This document shows positions 1 to 7,920 of a stretch of DNA of 64,000 bases, one piece after another. This DNA is from Candidatus Eisenbacteria bacterium (GTDB taxonomy: Bacteria > Eisenbacteria > RBG-16-71-46 > CAIMUX01 > VGJL01), in NCBI GenBank assembly GCA_016867495.1, contig VGJL01000003.1, positions 1 through 64,000 on the forward strand, in the 5' to 3' direction. Numbering within the stretch: the first letter of the stretch is position 1; every line of letters starts with the position of its first letter. The notes under the pieces are model-generated. The model was not told where the DNA came from, searched no databases, and was given only the letters and a program-made list of their open reading frames with translations. The translations under genes and the position numbers were made by a program.

Positions 1-2
1 TT

Positions 3-761
3 GAGAATCCCGCGGAGATCCCGGCCCTCCTGAGGGGAATCGCCGCCGAGATCCTGGAAGGGGCGGCCGCGCCATCTGCCCCTGCGGCGGCGGGACTGCC
101 TGAGGCCCGAGGCGCGACCACATCGGGGGCCGCACGGCCCCACGTGATCCTCGTCTGCGGCGTCAACGGCGTCGGCAAGACGACGACGATCGCCAAGCTC
201 GCGCGCCGCTACGCCGTCGCCGGGAAGTCGGTCCTCGTCGTGGCCGCCGACACCTTCCGCGCGGCCGCTTCCGAGCAGCTCGCGATCTGGGCGAAGAGGG
301 CCGGGGCGGAGTTCATCCCTTCAGCGACGGGAGCCGATCCCGCGGCGGTCGCCTTCGACGGCGTGAGAGCCGGCGTCGCCAGGGGGATGGGCGTCGTGAT
401 CGTCGACACCGCCGGCCGCCTCCATGCCAAGACGAACCTCATGGAGGAGCTCAAGAAGATCCATCGCGTCGCGGGCAAGGCGCTCGATGGGGCCCCGCAC
501 GAGGTCCTCCTCGTCCTCGACGCGACGATCGGCCAGAACGGCCTCGCGCAGGCGCGCGAGTTCCTCGCCTCGACGGCGGTCACGGGCCTCGTCCTCGCCA
601 AGCTCGACGGGACGGCGCGGGGAGGCGTCGTCCTCGCGATCGCGCGCGAGACCTCCCTGCCGGTCCGCTATGTCGGCGTCGGGGAGGGGCTCGAGGATCT
701 CGAGGACTTCGACCCCCGCGCCTTCGCGCGAGCGCTGATTCCGGTGGAGGGGGACGAGTAG
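3..761 (+). CDS. ftsY: Signal recognition particle receptor FtsY, NG domain (5' truncated by window edge)
   Basis: This is the SRP receptor GTPase, which docks ribosome-nascent chain-SRP complexes at the inner membrane. The reading frame is open to the window edge, so the acidic or amphipathic N-terminus is missing and 252 residues remain. Visible motifs are the P-loop [10 protein letters not shown], the insertion-box segment [11 protein letters not shown], the G3 motif DTAGRL, the G4-type KLDGTARGG, and the closing [13 protein letters not shown] typical of FtsY rather than Ffh. There is no C-terminal methionine-rich M domain, which also separates it from Ffh. radC follows after about 60 bases. 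Confidence 0.96.
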   Translation, partial: ENPAEIPALLRGIAAEILEGAAAPSAPAAAGLPEARGATTSGAARPHVILVCGVNGVGKTTTIAKLARRYAVAGKSVLVVAADTFRAAASEQLAIWAKRAGAEFIPSATGADPAAVAFDGVRAGVARGMGVVIVDTAGRLHAKTNLMEELKKIHRVAGKALDGAPHEVLLVLDATIGQNGLAQAREFLASTAVTGLVLAKLDGTARGGVVLAIARETSLPVRYVGVGEGLEDLEDFDPRAFARALIPVEGDE

Positions 762-823
762 GAGATCTCGGGCCGCGGCGGGAGCGACGGTCGACGGCAC
801 GCCGCTCGCTCTTGTCCCGGCCT

Positions 824-1519
824 ATGGCATCCGATCGACACCGCTACGGCCCGGCGAAGGGGGCCGCAAGGGGCCCCGATCCGCGCGAACAGATCCTGTC
901 TGAGGGGCCTCGCCAGGCGAGCGACGCCGATCTGCTCGCCGCGATCCTCGGCTCCGGCTCAGCGAGCCGGCGCGTTCACGACATGTCGGCGCGGCTGCTC
1001 GAGGACGGCGGACTCCACTTGCTGGGGCACACCTCGCCGCAGGCCCTGCTCGAGATCCCTTCCGTCGGGCCGGCCCAGGCATGCAGAGTCCTGGCCGCTG
1101 TCGAGCTGGGGCGCCGCGTCTGGGTCCGCGCGGGGCCGGCCGAGCGCCCGGTCCGTGGACCGGAGGACGTGCAGGAGCGCTGCAGGGGATACGCCGCGGC
1201 GCGCAAGGAGCATTTCCTCGCCCTTCACCTCAACACGCGCCAGATCGTCGTGCGCGAGGAGCTGGTCTCGGTCGGGAGCTTGAACGCGAGCATCGTCCAC
1301 CCGCGGGAGGTCTTTCGCAGCGCGATCCTGGAGAGCGCGGCGTCGCTGATCCTCGTTCACAACCACCCGTCGGGGGACCCGACGCCGAGCGACGACGACA
1401 TCAGGATCACGATGCGCCTCGCCGAGGTCGGCGAGCTCGTCGGCATCCCGCTGACCGACCATGTGGTCCTTGGGGAGAGCACCTACTACTCGTTCAGGGG
1501 ATCGAAACTGTTGAAGTAG
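824..1519 (+). CDS. radC: RadC family JAMM-domain protein
   Basis: RadC family protein of 231 residues when started at ATG 824; a TTG at 812 would add four residues. The N-terminal half has the helix-hairpin-helix-like region with the family-typical 'LLAAILGSGS'. The C-terminal JAB/MPN metalloprotease-like domain carries the full JAMM signature: His179, His181 and Asp192 in HNHPSGDPTPSDDD. The upstream Glu is probably in 'VREELVSVGSLN'. The family is named for DNA repair, but its biochemical role is unsettled. It is free-standing, between ftsY and the heptose genes. Confidence 0.93.
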   Translation: MASDRHRYGPAKGAARGPDPREQILSEGPRQASDADLLAAILGSGSASRRVHDMSARLLEDGGLHLLGHTSPQALLEIPSVGPAQACRVLAAVELGRRVWVRAGPAERPVRGPEDVQERCRGYAAARKEHFLALHLNTRQIVVREELVSVGSLNASIVHPREVFRSAILESAASLILVHNHPSGDPTPSDDDIRITMRLAEVGELVGIPLTDHVVLGESTYYSFRGSKLLK

Positions 1520-1561
1520 GGCGAGCCCTCGTCGTTGCCCGTAGGCGGGGGGAGGCTCGCC
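1520..1561. other. Inverted repeat immediately after radC
   Basis: The arms GGCGAGCC (1520-1527) and GGCTCGCC (1554-1561) are perfectly complementary and start on the base after the radC stop. No T-tract follows, so it is not a textbook intrinsic terminator. It could be a 3'-end stabiliser or a factor-dependent end. Confidence 0.45.
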
Positions 1562-1638
1562 TGGGACGCCTTCATCGGCCGGGGGCGGGGGCGCGACGCG
1601 ACATCCGGCCCGTCGCTCGGGGCTGCGGCCGGCGCAGG

Positions 1639-1694
1639 GAGAAGCCGAGGACGGCCGCAAGGCGACAGGGGCCGCCCTGTCGACACGGCTTCTC
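1639..1694. promoter_or_regulatory. Nested dyads upstream of rfaE1
   Basis: The outer arms GAGAAGCCG (1639-1647) and CGGCTTCTC (1686-1694) enclose a second perfect hairpin, GACAGGG-GCCG-CCCTGTC (1664-1681). The right outer arm and the inner hairpin overlap the putative -35 box and spacer of the rfaE1 promoter, so this is a plausible operator or cruciform site. No regulator can be named from the sequence. Confidence 0.45.
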
Positions 1695-1708
1695 GGCTCC
1701 CCTACAAT
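1680..1708 (+). promoter_or_regulatory. Putative sigma70-type promoter of rfaE1
   Basis: TCGACA (1680-1685), a 17-bp spacer, then TACAAT (1703-1708). The first base expected to be transcribed lies 6-8 bp downstream, which coincides with the rfaE1 ATG at 1716. The message may therefore be leaderless. Confidence 0.55.
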
Positions 1709-1715
1709 CCCGCGC

Positions 1716-2717
1716 ATGCAGCCACACGATCCACATCTACCCAACCAGGACCTCTTCGCCCGGATGGAAGGGCTTCCGATCCTCGTCCTGGGCGACCTGA
1801 TGCTCGACCGCTACATCTGGGGCGACACCGCGCGGATCTCTCCGGAGGCCCCGGTGCCGGTCGTCGAGGCCCGCGACGAGACCCTGCGACTGGGAGGGGC
1901 GGCCAACGTGGCCCGCAACATCCGATCCCTCGGAGGGCGCCCGTGGCTGGTCGGGGTCGTCGGGGACGATCCCTTCGGACAGGACCTCCGGCGCGAGATC
2001 GGCGCCAACGGGATCGCGGCCGACCGGATCTTCACCGATCCCACGAGGCGCACGACGACGAAGACGCGCATCATCGCCCGCCACCAGCAGGTGGTCCGCG
2101 TCGACCGCGAGGACGCGCGCGAGATCGGGGAGATCGCCGCGGAGCGCGTCCGCGGGGCCGTCCTGGCGGCGGCGCGCGGCGCGGCGGGAATCGTGATCTC
2201 CGACTACGGCAAGGGAGTGATCGTGAAGGAGATCCTCGACGATCTCCTGGCCGCCGCGCGGGCGAGGGCCGTTCCGGTCTGCGTCGATCCCAAGGAGACC
2301 CACTTCTTTTCCTACAGGGGGGCGACCGTCCTGACGCCGAATCTGATGGAGGCCGGCATCGCCTTCGGCCGCAAGATCGGCGACCGGGCGGCCCTGAGGG
2401 AAGCGGGTCACACGCTGAGGAGCAGGCTCGATGCGCAGAGCCTCCTGATCACCCAAGGCGAAGCAGGGATGACCCTCTTCGAGGCCGACGGCAGCGAGAC
2501 GCACTATCCGGCCGTCGCCACGGAAGTCTTCGACGTGACCGGCGCGGGGGACACGGTCGTCTCGACCTTCGCGATGGTCGCCGCGGCCGGAGGATCCCTC
2601 AAGCAGGCGGCCCTCCTCGCGAACCACGCCGCGGGGATCGTCGTCCGTGAGATCGGGACCGCGACCGCGACCCCTGCCGAGATCCAGGCTTCTTTCGCGC
2701 GGGGCGCGGATGCCTGA
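1716..2717 (+). CDS. rfaE1: D-glycero-beta-D-manno-heptose-7-phosphate kinase (RfaE1/HldA-type)
   Basis: PfkB/ribokinase-fold sugar kinase of 333 residues that phosphorylates heptose-7-phosphate at C1 in the ADP-heptose pathway for LPS inner core. The N-terminus 'VLGDLMLDRYIWGD..RISPEAPVPV' and the Gly-rich 'LGGAANVARNI' are hallmarks of the HldE kinase domain. The catalytic Asp is in FDVTGAGDT (about residue 279). The adenylyltransferase half is a separate gene just downstream, so this organism has the split arrangement rather than the fused HldE of E. coli. No Shine-Dalgarno precedes the ATG, in keeping with a possible leaderless start. Confidence 0.93.
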   Translation: MQPHDPHLPNQDLFARMEGLPILVLGDLMLDRYIWGDTARISPEAPVPVVEARDETLRLGGAANVARNIRSLGGRPWLVGVVGDDPFGQDLRREIGANGIAADRIFTDPTRRTTTKTRIIARHQQVVRVDREDAREIGEIAAERVRGAVLAAARGAAGIVISDYGKGVIVKEILDDLLAAARARAVPVCVDPKETHFFSYRGATVLTPNLMEAGIAFGRKIGDRAALREAGHTLRSRLDAQSLLITQGEAGMTLFEADGSETHYPAVATEVFDVTGAGDTVVSTFAMVAAAGGSLKQAALLANHAAGIVVREIGTATATPAEIQASFARGADA

Positions 2718-3228
2718 AGGCGCATCGCCAAGTCTCGCCCCTCTTCTGTCGGGCGAATCCCTCGAGAGGTTCCTGACCCAGGCGCGCCTCAGGGGCGCCC
2801 GCGTCGTCTTCACCAACGGCTGCTTCGACCTGATCCACCCCGGTCACGCGGCCTACCTGGAGGAAGCCCGCGCCTTGGGCGACCTCCTCCTCGTCGGCTT
2901 GAACACCGATCGGTCGGTCCGGCTGCTAAAAGGCCCCGGCCGGCCCCTCGTCCCGGAGGACGGAAGGGCGCTTCTCCTCCGCTCCCTCCGCTCCGTCGAC
3001 GGCGTGATCCTCTTCCACGAGGAGACCCCCCTGTCTCTGATCCGGCTCATCCGACCGGCCTTTCTCGTCAAGGGGGGCGACTATGCCCCGGACGCGGTGG
3101 TCGGGGCTCGGGAGATCTTGGAGTGGGGCGGCGAACTTCGCATCCTTCCATTCCGAGCCGGCTACTCGACATCGGATCTTGTGTTCAGAATCCGTAACCT
3201 CAAGGGAGATAAGCCACTTTCGGCTTGA
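2710..3228 (+). CDS. rfaE2: D-glycero-beta-D-manno-heptose 1-phosphate adenylyltransferase (RfaE2/HldC-type)
   Basis: Cytidylyltransferase-fold enzyme of 172 residues that converts heptose-1-phosphate to ADP-heptose. The nucleotide-binding signature FTNGCFDLIHPGH sits near residues 31-46, followed by the family-typical 'LLVGLNTDRSVRLLKGPGRPLV'. I chose ATG 2710, which overlaps the rfaE1 stop by 8 bases and implies translational coupling. A longer frame opens at 2647 but would overlap rfaE1 by about 70 bases. Together the two genes complete the kinase and adenylyl-transfer steps of ADP-heptose synthesis. Confidence 0.93.
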   Translation: MPEGASPSLAPLLSGESLERFLTQARLRGARVVFTNGCFDLIHPGHAAYLEEARALGDLLLVGLNTDRSVRLLKGPGRPLVPEDGRALLLRSLRSVDGVILFHEETPLSLIRLIRPAFLVKGGDYAPDAVVGAREILEWGGELRILPFRAGYSTSDLVFRIRNLKGDKPLSA

Positions 3229-3254
3229 CAGGAGGGGGCCACGCCCCCTAGCCT
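3225..3254 (+). promoter_or_regulatory. Putative promoter with a dyad filling its spacer
   Basis: TTGACA (3225-3230) overlaps the rfaE2 stop. After an 18-bp spacer comes TAGCCT (3249-3254). A perfect 7-bp stem, AGGGGGC-CAC-GCCCCCT (3233-3249), occupies nearly the whole spacer. It lacks a T-tract, so a simple terminator is unlikely. Confidence 0.4.
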
Positions 3255-3316
3255 GGCTTGGTCATGCTGTCCGGGGTGGAGGGGTGGATCCCGGCAACCC
3301 GGGGCGGGAGGTAGGA

Positions 3317-4648
3317 ATGGCAGCGGGCGATCGCAAGAGAGTCCTGATCCTCGGCGCGGGCGGGAGGGACTTCCACAACTTCAACGTCCATCTCAGGAAC
3401 CGGCAGGATACCGAGGTCGTCGCCTTCACCGCGACCCAGATCCCCCACATCAGTGACCGGACATACCCCGGGGCCCTCGCCGGACCCCTCTACCCGAAGG
3501 GGATCCCGATCGTCCCCGAGGAGAACCTGGTCCAGCTGATCCGCGAGCGGAAGGTCGACGAGGTCATTCTCGCCTACAGCGACCTCTCCCACGAGACCGT
3601 GATGGGACTGGCCTCGATCGTGCTCGCCCAGGGGGCCGACTTCCGCCTCATGGGCCCGCGGACGACCATGCTCGAATCGTCCAAGCCGGTCATCGCCGTC
3701 GTCGCCGCGAGGACCGGTGCGGGGAAGAGCCAGACCACCCGCCGCGTCTCGCGAATCCTCCGGGAGATGGGGAAGAAGGTCGTCGCGATCCGCCACCCGA
3801 TGCCCTACGGCGATCTGGTGAAGCAGGGCGTGCAGCGCTTCGAGAAGATCGAGGACTTGGCCCGGCACAAGTGCACGATCGAGGAGATGGAGGAGTACGA
3901 GCCCCACATCGTGAACGGGACGATCGTCTACGCCGGCGTCGACTACGAGAAGATCCTGCGGGAGGCCGAGAAGGAGGCCGACGTCCTGATCTGGGATGGT
4001 GGGAACAACGACATGTCGTTCTATCGTCCCGACCTGCAGATCGCCGTCGTCGACCCTCTCCGGCCCGGCCACGAGACCCGCTTCCATCCGGGGCACGCGA
4101 ACCTCCTCGGGGCCGACGCGGTCGTCATCAACAAGATCGAGTCGGCCTCGCGAGAGGCGATCGAGACGGTCCGCGCCAACATCGCCCGCGCCAACCCGAA
4201 GGCCGTCGTGATCGACGCGGCCAGCCCGATCACCGTGGAGGACGGCGAGAAGATCCGCGGGCGGCGGGTCCTCGTCGTGGAGGATGGGCCGACCCTCACG
4301 CACGGGGGAATGGCCTTCGGCGCGGGGATCGTCGCGGCCACGCGCTACGGCGCCGCCGAGATCGTCGACCCGCGTCCCTACCTGGTGGGGGAGATCGCCG
4401 ACACGTTCCGCTCCTACCCGATGATCGGTCCGCTGCTGCCGGCGATGGGGTACGGCGAGCGGCAGGTCGCCGACCTGCAGGCGACGATCAACAAGACGCC
4501 CTGCGACCTCGTCGTCATCGGCACGCCGATCGACATCCGCAGGATTCTCAAGCTCGAGCGGCCGTCGGTCCGCGTGACCTACGAGCTGCAGGAGATCGGC
4601 CGCCCCACCCTGAGCGAGGTGCTGGCGGAGTTCTTCCGCCGGCGCTAG
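3317..4648 (+). CDS. Cyclic 2,3-diphosphoglycerate synthetase-like P-loop NTPase
   Basis: Protein of 443 residues from ATG 3317, which is preceded by GGGAGGTAGG. The N-terminal part (about 1-125) reads as a Rossmann-like domain (VLILGAGGRDFHNFN). A P-loop NTPase domain follows with GAGKSQ near residues 134-140, then 'WDGGNNDMSFYRPDL' and 'VINKIES'. Length and these motifs match the family annotated as cyclic 2,3-diphosphoglycerate synthetase, which makes an osmolyte/thermoprotectant in some methanogens. Bacterial members are widespread, but to my knowledge their product is not established, so the activity here is inference from family only. sucC follows after 27 bases, suggesting cotranscription with central metabolism genes. 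Confidence 0.75.
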   Translation: MAAGDRKRVLILGAGGRDFHNFNVHLRNRQDTEVVAFTATQIPHISDRTYPGALAGPLYPKGIPIVPEENLVQLIRERKVDEVILAYSDLSHETVMGLASIVLAQGADFRLMGPRTTMLESSKPVIAVVAARTGAGKSQTTRRVSRILREMGKKVVAIRHPMPYGDLVKQGVQRFEKIEDLARHKCTIEEMEEYEPHIVNGTIVYAGVDYEKILREAEKEADVLIWDGGNNDMSFYRPDLQIAVVDPLRPGHETRFHPGHANLLGADAVVINKIESASREAIETVRANIARANPKAVVIDAASPITVEDGEKIRGRRVLVVEDGPTLTHGGMAFGAGIVAATRYGAAEIVDPRPYLVGEIADTFRSYPMIGPLLPAMGYGERQVADLQATINKTPCDLVVIGTPIDIRRILKLERPSVRVTYELQEIGRPTLSEVLAEFFRRR

Positions 4649-4675
4649 CCGCCCGGGTCGGAGGGAGCCAGATCG

Positions 4676-5830
4676 ATGAACATCCACGAGTACCAGGCGA
4701 AGGAGATCTTCCGCGGCGCCGGCATCCCGGTCCCGGAGGGGGACGTGGCCGCGACTCCGGAGGAGGCGCGGGCGATCGCGACGAGGCTGGGCGCGCCGGT
4801 CGTCGTGAAGGCCCAGGTCCACGCCGGAGGGCGCGGGAAGGCCGGCGGGATCAAGATCGCGGCGACGGCCGATGAGGCGCGCGAGCACGCCGCCCGGATC
4901 CTGGGGATGGAGATCAAGGGGCTTCCCGTCCGGCGCGTCCTCGTCACGCCCGCCGCCGAGATCGCCCACGAGTACTACCTCGGCATCGTCGTCGATCGGG
5001 CCGCCGGCAAGCCCCTCGTGATGGTCTCCCGAGAAGGGGGGATCGACATCGAGGAGGTCGCGCGGACGAATCCCGGCGCGATCGTGAAGGAGCACTTCGA
5101 TCCCCTGCCGGGCCTGCATCCCTTCCAGGCGACCGGCCTCGCCTACGCGATCGAGCCCGACCCGAAGGCCGCCCGCCCGATCGCCGAGATCCTCCGCAAG
5201 CTGGCGGCCTGCTTCGTCCGGATCGACGCCTCGCTGGCCGAGATCAATCCGCTCGTCCGGACCCCCGACGGCCGGCTCCTCGCCCTCGACGCGAAGGTCA
5301 ACCTCGATGACAACGCCCTCTTCCTCCATGCCGGCCTCGAGGATCTCCGCGATCGATCCGCGGAGTCGCCGAACGAGGAGGCGGCCCGCGCGATGGGGCT
5401 CTCCTACATCAAGCTGGACGGCTCGATCGGCTGCGTCGTCAACGGGGCGGGGCTCGCGATGGCGACGATGGACCTCGTCAAGCACTTCGGTGGCAGTCCG
5501 GCCAACTTCCTCGACATCGGCGGCTCCTCGAACGCGGAGAAGGTGGTCACCGCGATCCGGATCATCACCGAGGATCCGAGCGTCCGCGTCATCCTCTTCA
5601 ACATCTTCGGCGGGATCACGCGGTGCGACGACGTCGCCAGCGGCATCGTCCGCGCCCTCGAGGCCACGAAGGTCGACCTCCCGATCGTCGTGCGCTTGAC
5701 CGGCACGAACGAGGAGCGAGGGCGCGAGATCTTGAAGGGCGCCGCCGGAGTCCTCTCGCTGCCCTCCATGGAGGAGGCGGTCCAGAAGGCCGTCGCCCTC
5801 GCCGGCGACTCGGGAAGGATGGCGTCATGA
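4676..5830 (+). CDS. sucC: Succinate-CoA ligase, beta subunit
   Basis: 384-residue ATP-grasp subunit of the TCA-cycle succinyl-CoA synthetase. It begins with the invariant '[12 protein letters not shown]', has the ATP-grasp '[16 protein letters not shown]', and near the C-terminus the CoA-ligase '[10 protein letters not shown]' segment. 'EINPLV' and '[12 protein letters not shown]' are also family-typical. Full length, with a GGAGGG Shine-Dalgarno just upstream. It overlaps sucD by ATGA. Confidence 0.96.
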   Translation: MNIHEYQAKEIFRGAGIPVPEGDVAATPEEARAIATRLGAPVVVKAQVHAGGRGKAGGIKIAATADEAREHAARILGMEIKGLPVRRVLVTPAAEIAHEYYLGIVVDRAAGKPLVMVSREGGIDIEEVARTNPGAIVKEHFDPLPGLHPFQATGLAYAIEPDPKAARPIAEILRKLAACFVRIDASLAEINPLVRTPDGRLLALDAKVNLDDNALFLHAGLEDLRDRSAESPNEEAARAMGLSYIKLDGSIGCVVNGAGLAMATMDLVKHFGGSPANFLDIGGSSNAEKVVTAIRIITEDPSVRVILFNIFGGITRCDDVASGIVRALEATKVDLPIVVRLTGTNEERGREILKGAAGVLSLPSMEEAVQKAVALAGDSGRMAS

Positions 5831-6699
5831 GCATCCTGGTCAATCAGGAGACGCGCGTTCTCGTGCAGGGGATCACGGGGCACGACGGCGCCTTTCACGC
5901 CCGCGCGATGAAGGCGTACGGAACGAAGGTGGTCGCGGGAGTGACGCCGGGCAAGGGGGGCGAGAAGCTCGACGACATTCCGGTCTTCCACACCGTCGCG
6001 GCGGCCGTTCGCGAGACCGGGGCCGACTGCTCGGTCGTCTACGTTCCCACAGCCTTCGCGGCCGACGCGATCCTCGAGGCCGCCCACTCCGGCATCCGCC
6101 TCGTCGTCGCGATCACCGAGGGGATCCCAACGCTCCAGATGATCAACGTCCTGCAGGTCCTTGGAAGGCTCGGGACCCGGCTCGTGGGCCCCAACTGCCC
6201 CGGCCTGATCTCGCCGGGGAAGTGCAAGGTAGGGATCATGCCGGGGGACATCCACTTGATGGGGAGAGTCGGTGTCGTCTCGCGCAGCGGGACTCTGACC
6301 TACGAGATGGTCCACCAGCTCACGCAGGCGGGGATTGGCCAGTCGACCTGCATCGGGATCGGCGGAGATCCGATCCCCGGGACGAGCTTCATCGACTGCC
6401 TCTCCCTCTTCGAGGCGGATCCGGAGACCCGGGCGGTCCTCCTCATCGGGGAGATCGGCGGCACGGCGGAGGAGGAGGCGGCGCGCTTCGTCTCGGCCAA
6501 GATGACGAAGCCGGTCGTCGCCTTCATCGCCGGTCTCACCGCACCCCCGGGGAAGAGGATGGGGCACGCCGGCGCGATCATCTCGGGAGGAAGCGGGACG
6601 GCGGCGGAGAAGATCAAGGCGCTTGGCGAGGCGGGAATCCCGGTCGCGCGGGTTCCGTCGGAGATCGGGCCGCTCATGAAGAAGGCGGCTGGATTCTAG
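5827..6699 (+). CDS. sucD: Succinate-CoA ligase, alpha subunit
   Basis: 290-residue CoA-binding subunit. The start ATG 5827 overlaps the sucC stop (ATGA), giving stoichiometric coupling. Motifs are '[14 protein letters not shown]', 'GVTPGKGG', '[10 protein letters not shown]' and the phosphohistidine loop 'RMGHAGAI' in the C-terminal third. The N-terminus matches SucD without need for the longer in-frame extension into sucC. With SucC it interconverts succinyl-CoA and succinate with NTP formation; ndk lies immediately downstream. Confidence 0.96.
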   Translation: MSILVNQETRVLVQGITGHDGAFHARAMKAYGTKVVAGVTPGKGGEKLDDIPVFHTVAAAVRETGADCSVVYVPTAFAADAILEAAHSGIRLVVAITEGIPTLQMINVLQVLGRLGTRLVGPNCPGLISPGKCKVGIMPGDIHLMGRVGVVSRSGTLTYEMVHQLTQAGIGQSTCIGIGGDPIPGTSFIDCLSLFEADPETRAVLLIGEIGGTAEEEAARFVSAKMTKPVVAFIAGLTAPPGKRMGHAGAIISGGSGTAAEKIKALGEAGIPVARVPSEIGPLMKKAAGF

Positions 6700-6709
6700 G
6701 GGAGATGCG

Positions 6710-7123
6710 ATGGAAGAGACCTTGATGATGATCAAGCCCGATGCCGTGCAGCGCAACCTGGTCGGCGAGATCCTCTGCCGCGTGGAGCAAGGGGGGCTCG
6801 CGATCGCGGGGCTCAGGATGGTCCGCCTGACCGCCGAGCAGGCGCGCGAGTTCTATGCCGTCCATCAGGGGAAGCCGTTTCTCGAGAGCCTGGTCGCCTT
6901 CATGTCCAGCGGGCCGATCGTCGCGGTCCGGGTCGAAGGCGATGGCGCGATCCAGCGGCTTGCCGAGATCGTCGGCTCGACCGACCCCGCGAAGGCCGCC
7001 CCCGGGACGATCCGGCGCGACTTCGGCCTCGGCATCGAGAAGAACTCGGTCCACCGGTCGGACGCCCCGGAGACGGCCCGGGCCGAGATCCGCTTCTTCG
7101 GGTTCGATCTCTCCCTGAGGTAG
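6710..7123 (+). CDS. ndk: Nucleoside diphosphate kinase
   Basis: 137-residue enzyme that equilibrates NDP and NTP pools through a phosphohistidine. It opens with the diagnostic 'LMMIKPDAVQRNLVGEI' and carries the active-site segment NSVHRSDAPE (phosphorylated His) near residue 115. Length is normal. It lies 10 bases after sucD; ndk beside sucCD is functionally sensible because Ndk can exchange the nucleotide product of succinate-CoA ligase. Confidence 0.96.
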   Translation: MEETLMMIKPDAVQRNLVGEILCRVEQGGLAIAGLRMVRLTAEQAREFYAVHQGKPFLESLVAFMSSGPIVAVRVEGDGAIQRLAEIVGSTDPAKAAPGTIRRDFGLGIEKNSVHRSDAPETARAEIRFFGFDLSLR

Positions 7124-7133
7124 GATCGGGCCC

Positions 7134-7721
7134 GTGCGCCATCCGGCTGAACCATTCGCCGTCTCTCTGGCGAGCATCGAGGAGGGGCGCAACCGCTTGC
7201 GCCTGGAGGGGACGGCCGAGGATCTGGGCATCTCCGGGGACGAGCTCGCCCTCGACGGGGGAGTGGTTCTGGAGGGGGAGTTCTATCGGGCGGATCGGCA
7301 GGTGGAGATCCAGGGGCACGTTCGGGCTCCGGCCGTCCTCTCCTGCGATCTCTGCCTGGAGCCGATCCACCGGGCGATCGAGGCTCCCTTCCGGCTCCTC
7401 TGCGAGAAGAGGGGGGATCGGGACCGGCGGTCGGGCGAACAGAGCGGTGCGGAGGAGGTCGGTCTGTTGTACCATGACGGGCGGACGCTGGACTTGCGGG
7501 ACGAGGTCCGCCAGGCGATTCTGCTCGAGGTGCCGTGGCATCCCCTCTGCAGACCCGATTGCAGGGGGCTCTGCCCGAGCTGCGGCAGCAACAGGAACGA
7601 AGGGGAGTGCGGGTGCCCGCCCAGGACCGGAAGGGGTCCCTGGGACAAGTTGCGTGTGATGGTCGAGGACGGCGGGGCGAGCCCTCCAGTCCCGGGCAAG
7701 AAGAAGAGGAGTGAAGAGTAA
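7134..7721 (+). CDS. YceD family (DUF177) 23S rRNA accumulation protein
   Basis: 195-residue YceD/DUF177 protein from GTG 7134. The family sits directly before rpmF in most bacteria and affects 23S rRNA accumulation. The core 'PAVLSCDLCLEPI' and the C-terminal 'CRPDCRGLCPSCGSNRNEGECGC' form a Cys-rich, probably zinc-binding pattern. A charged tail follows the last Cys. Its TAA shares one base with the rpmF ATG, so the pair is coupled. Confidence 0.88.
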   Translation: MRHPAEPFAVSLASIEEGRNRLRLEGTAEDLGISGDELALDGGVVLEGEFYRADRQVEIQGHVRAPAVLSCDLCLEPIHRAIEAPFRLLCEKRGDRDRRSGEQSGAEEVGLLYHDGRTLDLRDEVRQAILLEVPWHPLCRPDCRGLCPSCGSNRNEGECGCPPRTGRGPWDKLRVMVEDGGASPPVPGKKKRSEE

Positions 7722-7900
7722 TGGCACTGCCGAAGCGACGGCATTCGAAGACGAGGCGGGACAAGCGACGCGCCAACTGGAAGATGTCCCCTCCGACGAT
7801 CAACCGATGCCCTGAGTGTGGGGCGGCGCGCAGACCTCACCGGGTCTGTCCGAATCCCGACTGCGGCCACTACCGCAAGGAAAAGGTGCTGGGCTCCTGA
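7721..7900 (+). CDS. rpmF: 50S ribosomal protein L32
   Basis: 59-residue L32. It starts 'MALPKRRHSKTRRDKRRA' and has the zinc-ribbon cysteines CPEC (residues 30-33) and a C-terminal pair in 'VCPNPDCGHY', so this is the Cys-containing, zinc-binding form. It is the first part of the conserved rpmF-plsX-fabH string. The start shares a base with the yceD stop. Confidence 0.95.
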   Translation: MALPKRRHSKTRRDKRRANWKMSPPTINRCPECGAARRPHRVCPNPDCGHYRKEKVLGS

Positions 7901-7920
7901 GCCCGGGCGATCCTCCTGTC

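Noticed and set aside
3233-3249. Hairpin after rfaE2 as an intrinsic terminator
   Set aside because: The stem is perfect but no T-tract follows on either strand.
3248-5485. 745-residue open frame on the minus strand
   Set aside because: It lies antisense to the cDPGS-like gene and sucC, has the Arg/Asp/Gly-rich composition of a high-G+C shadow frame, and shows no motif.
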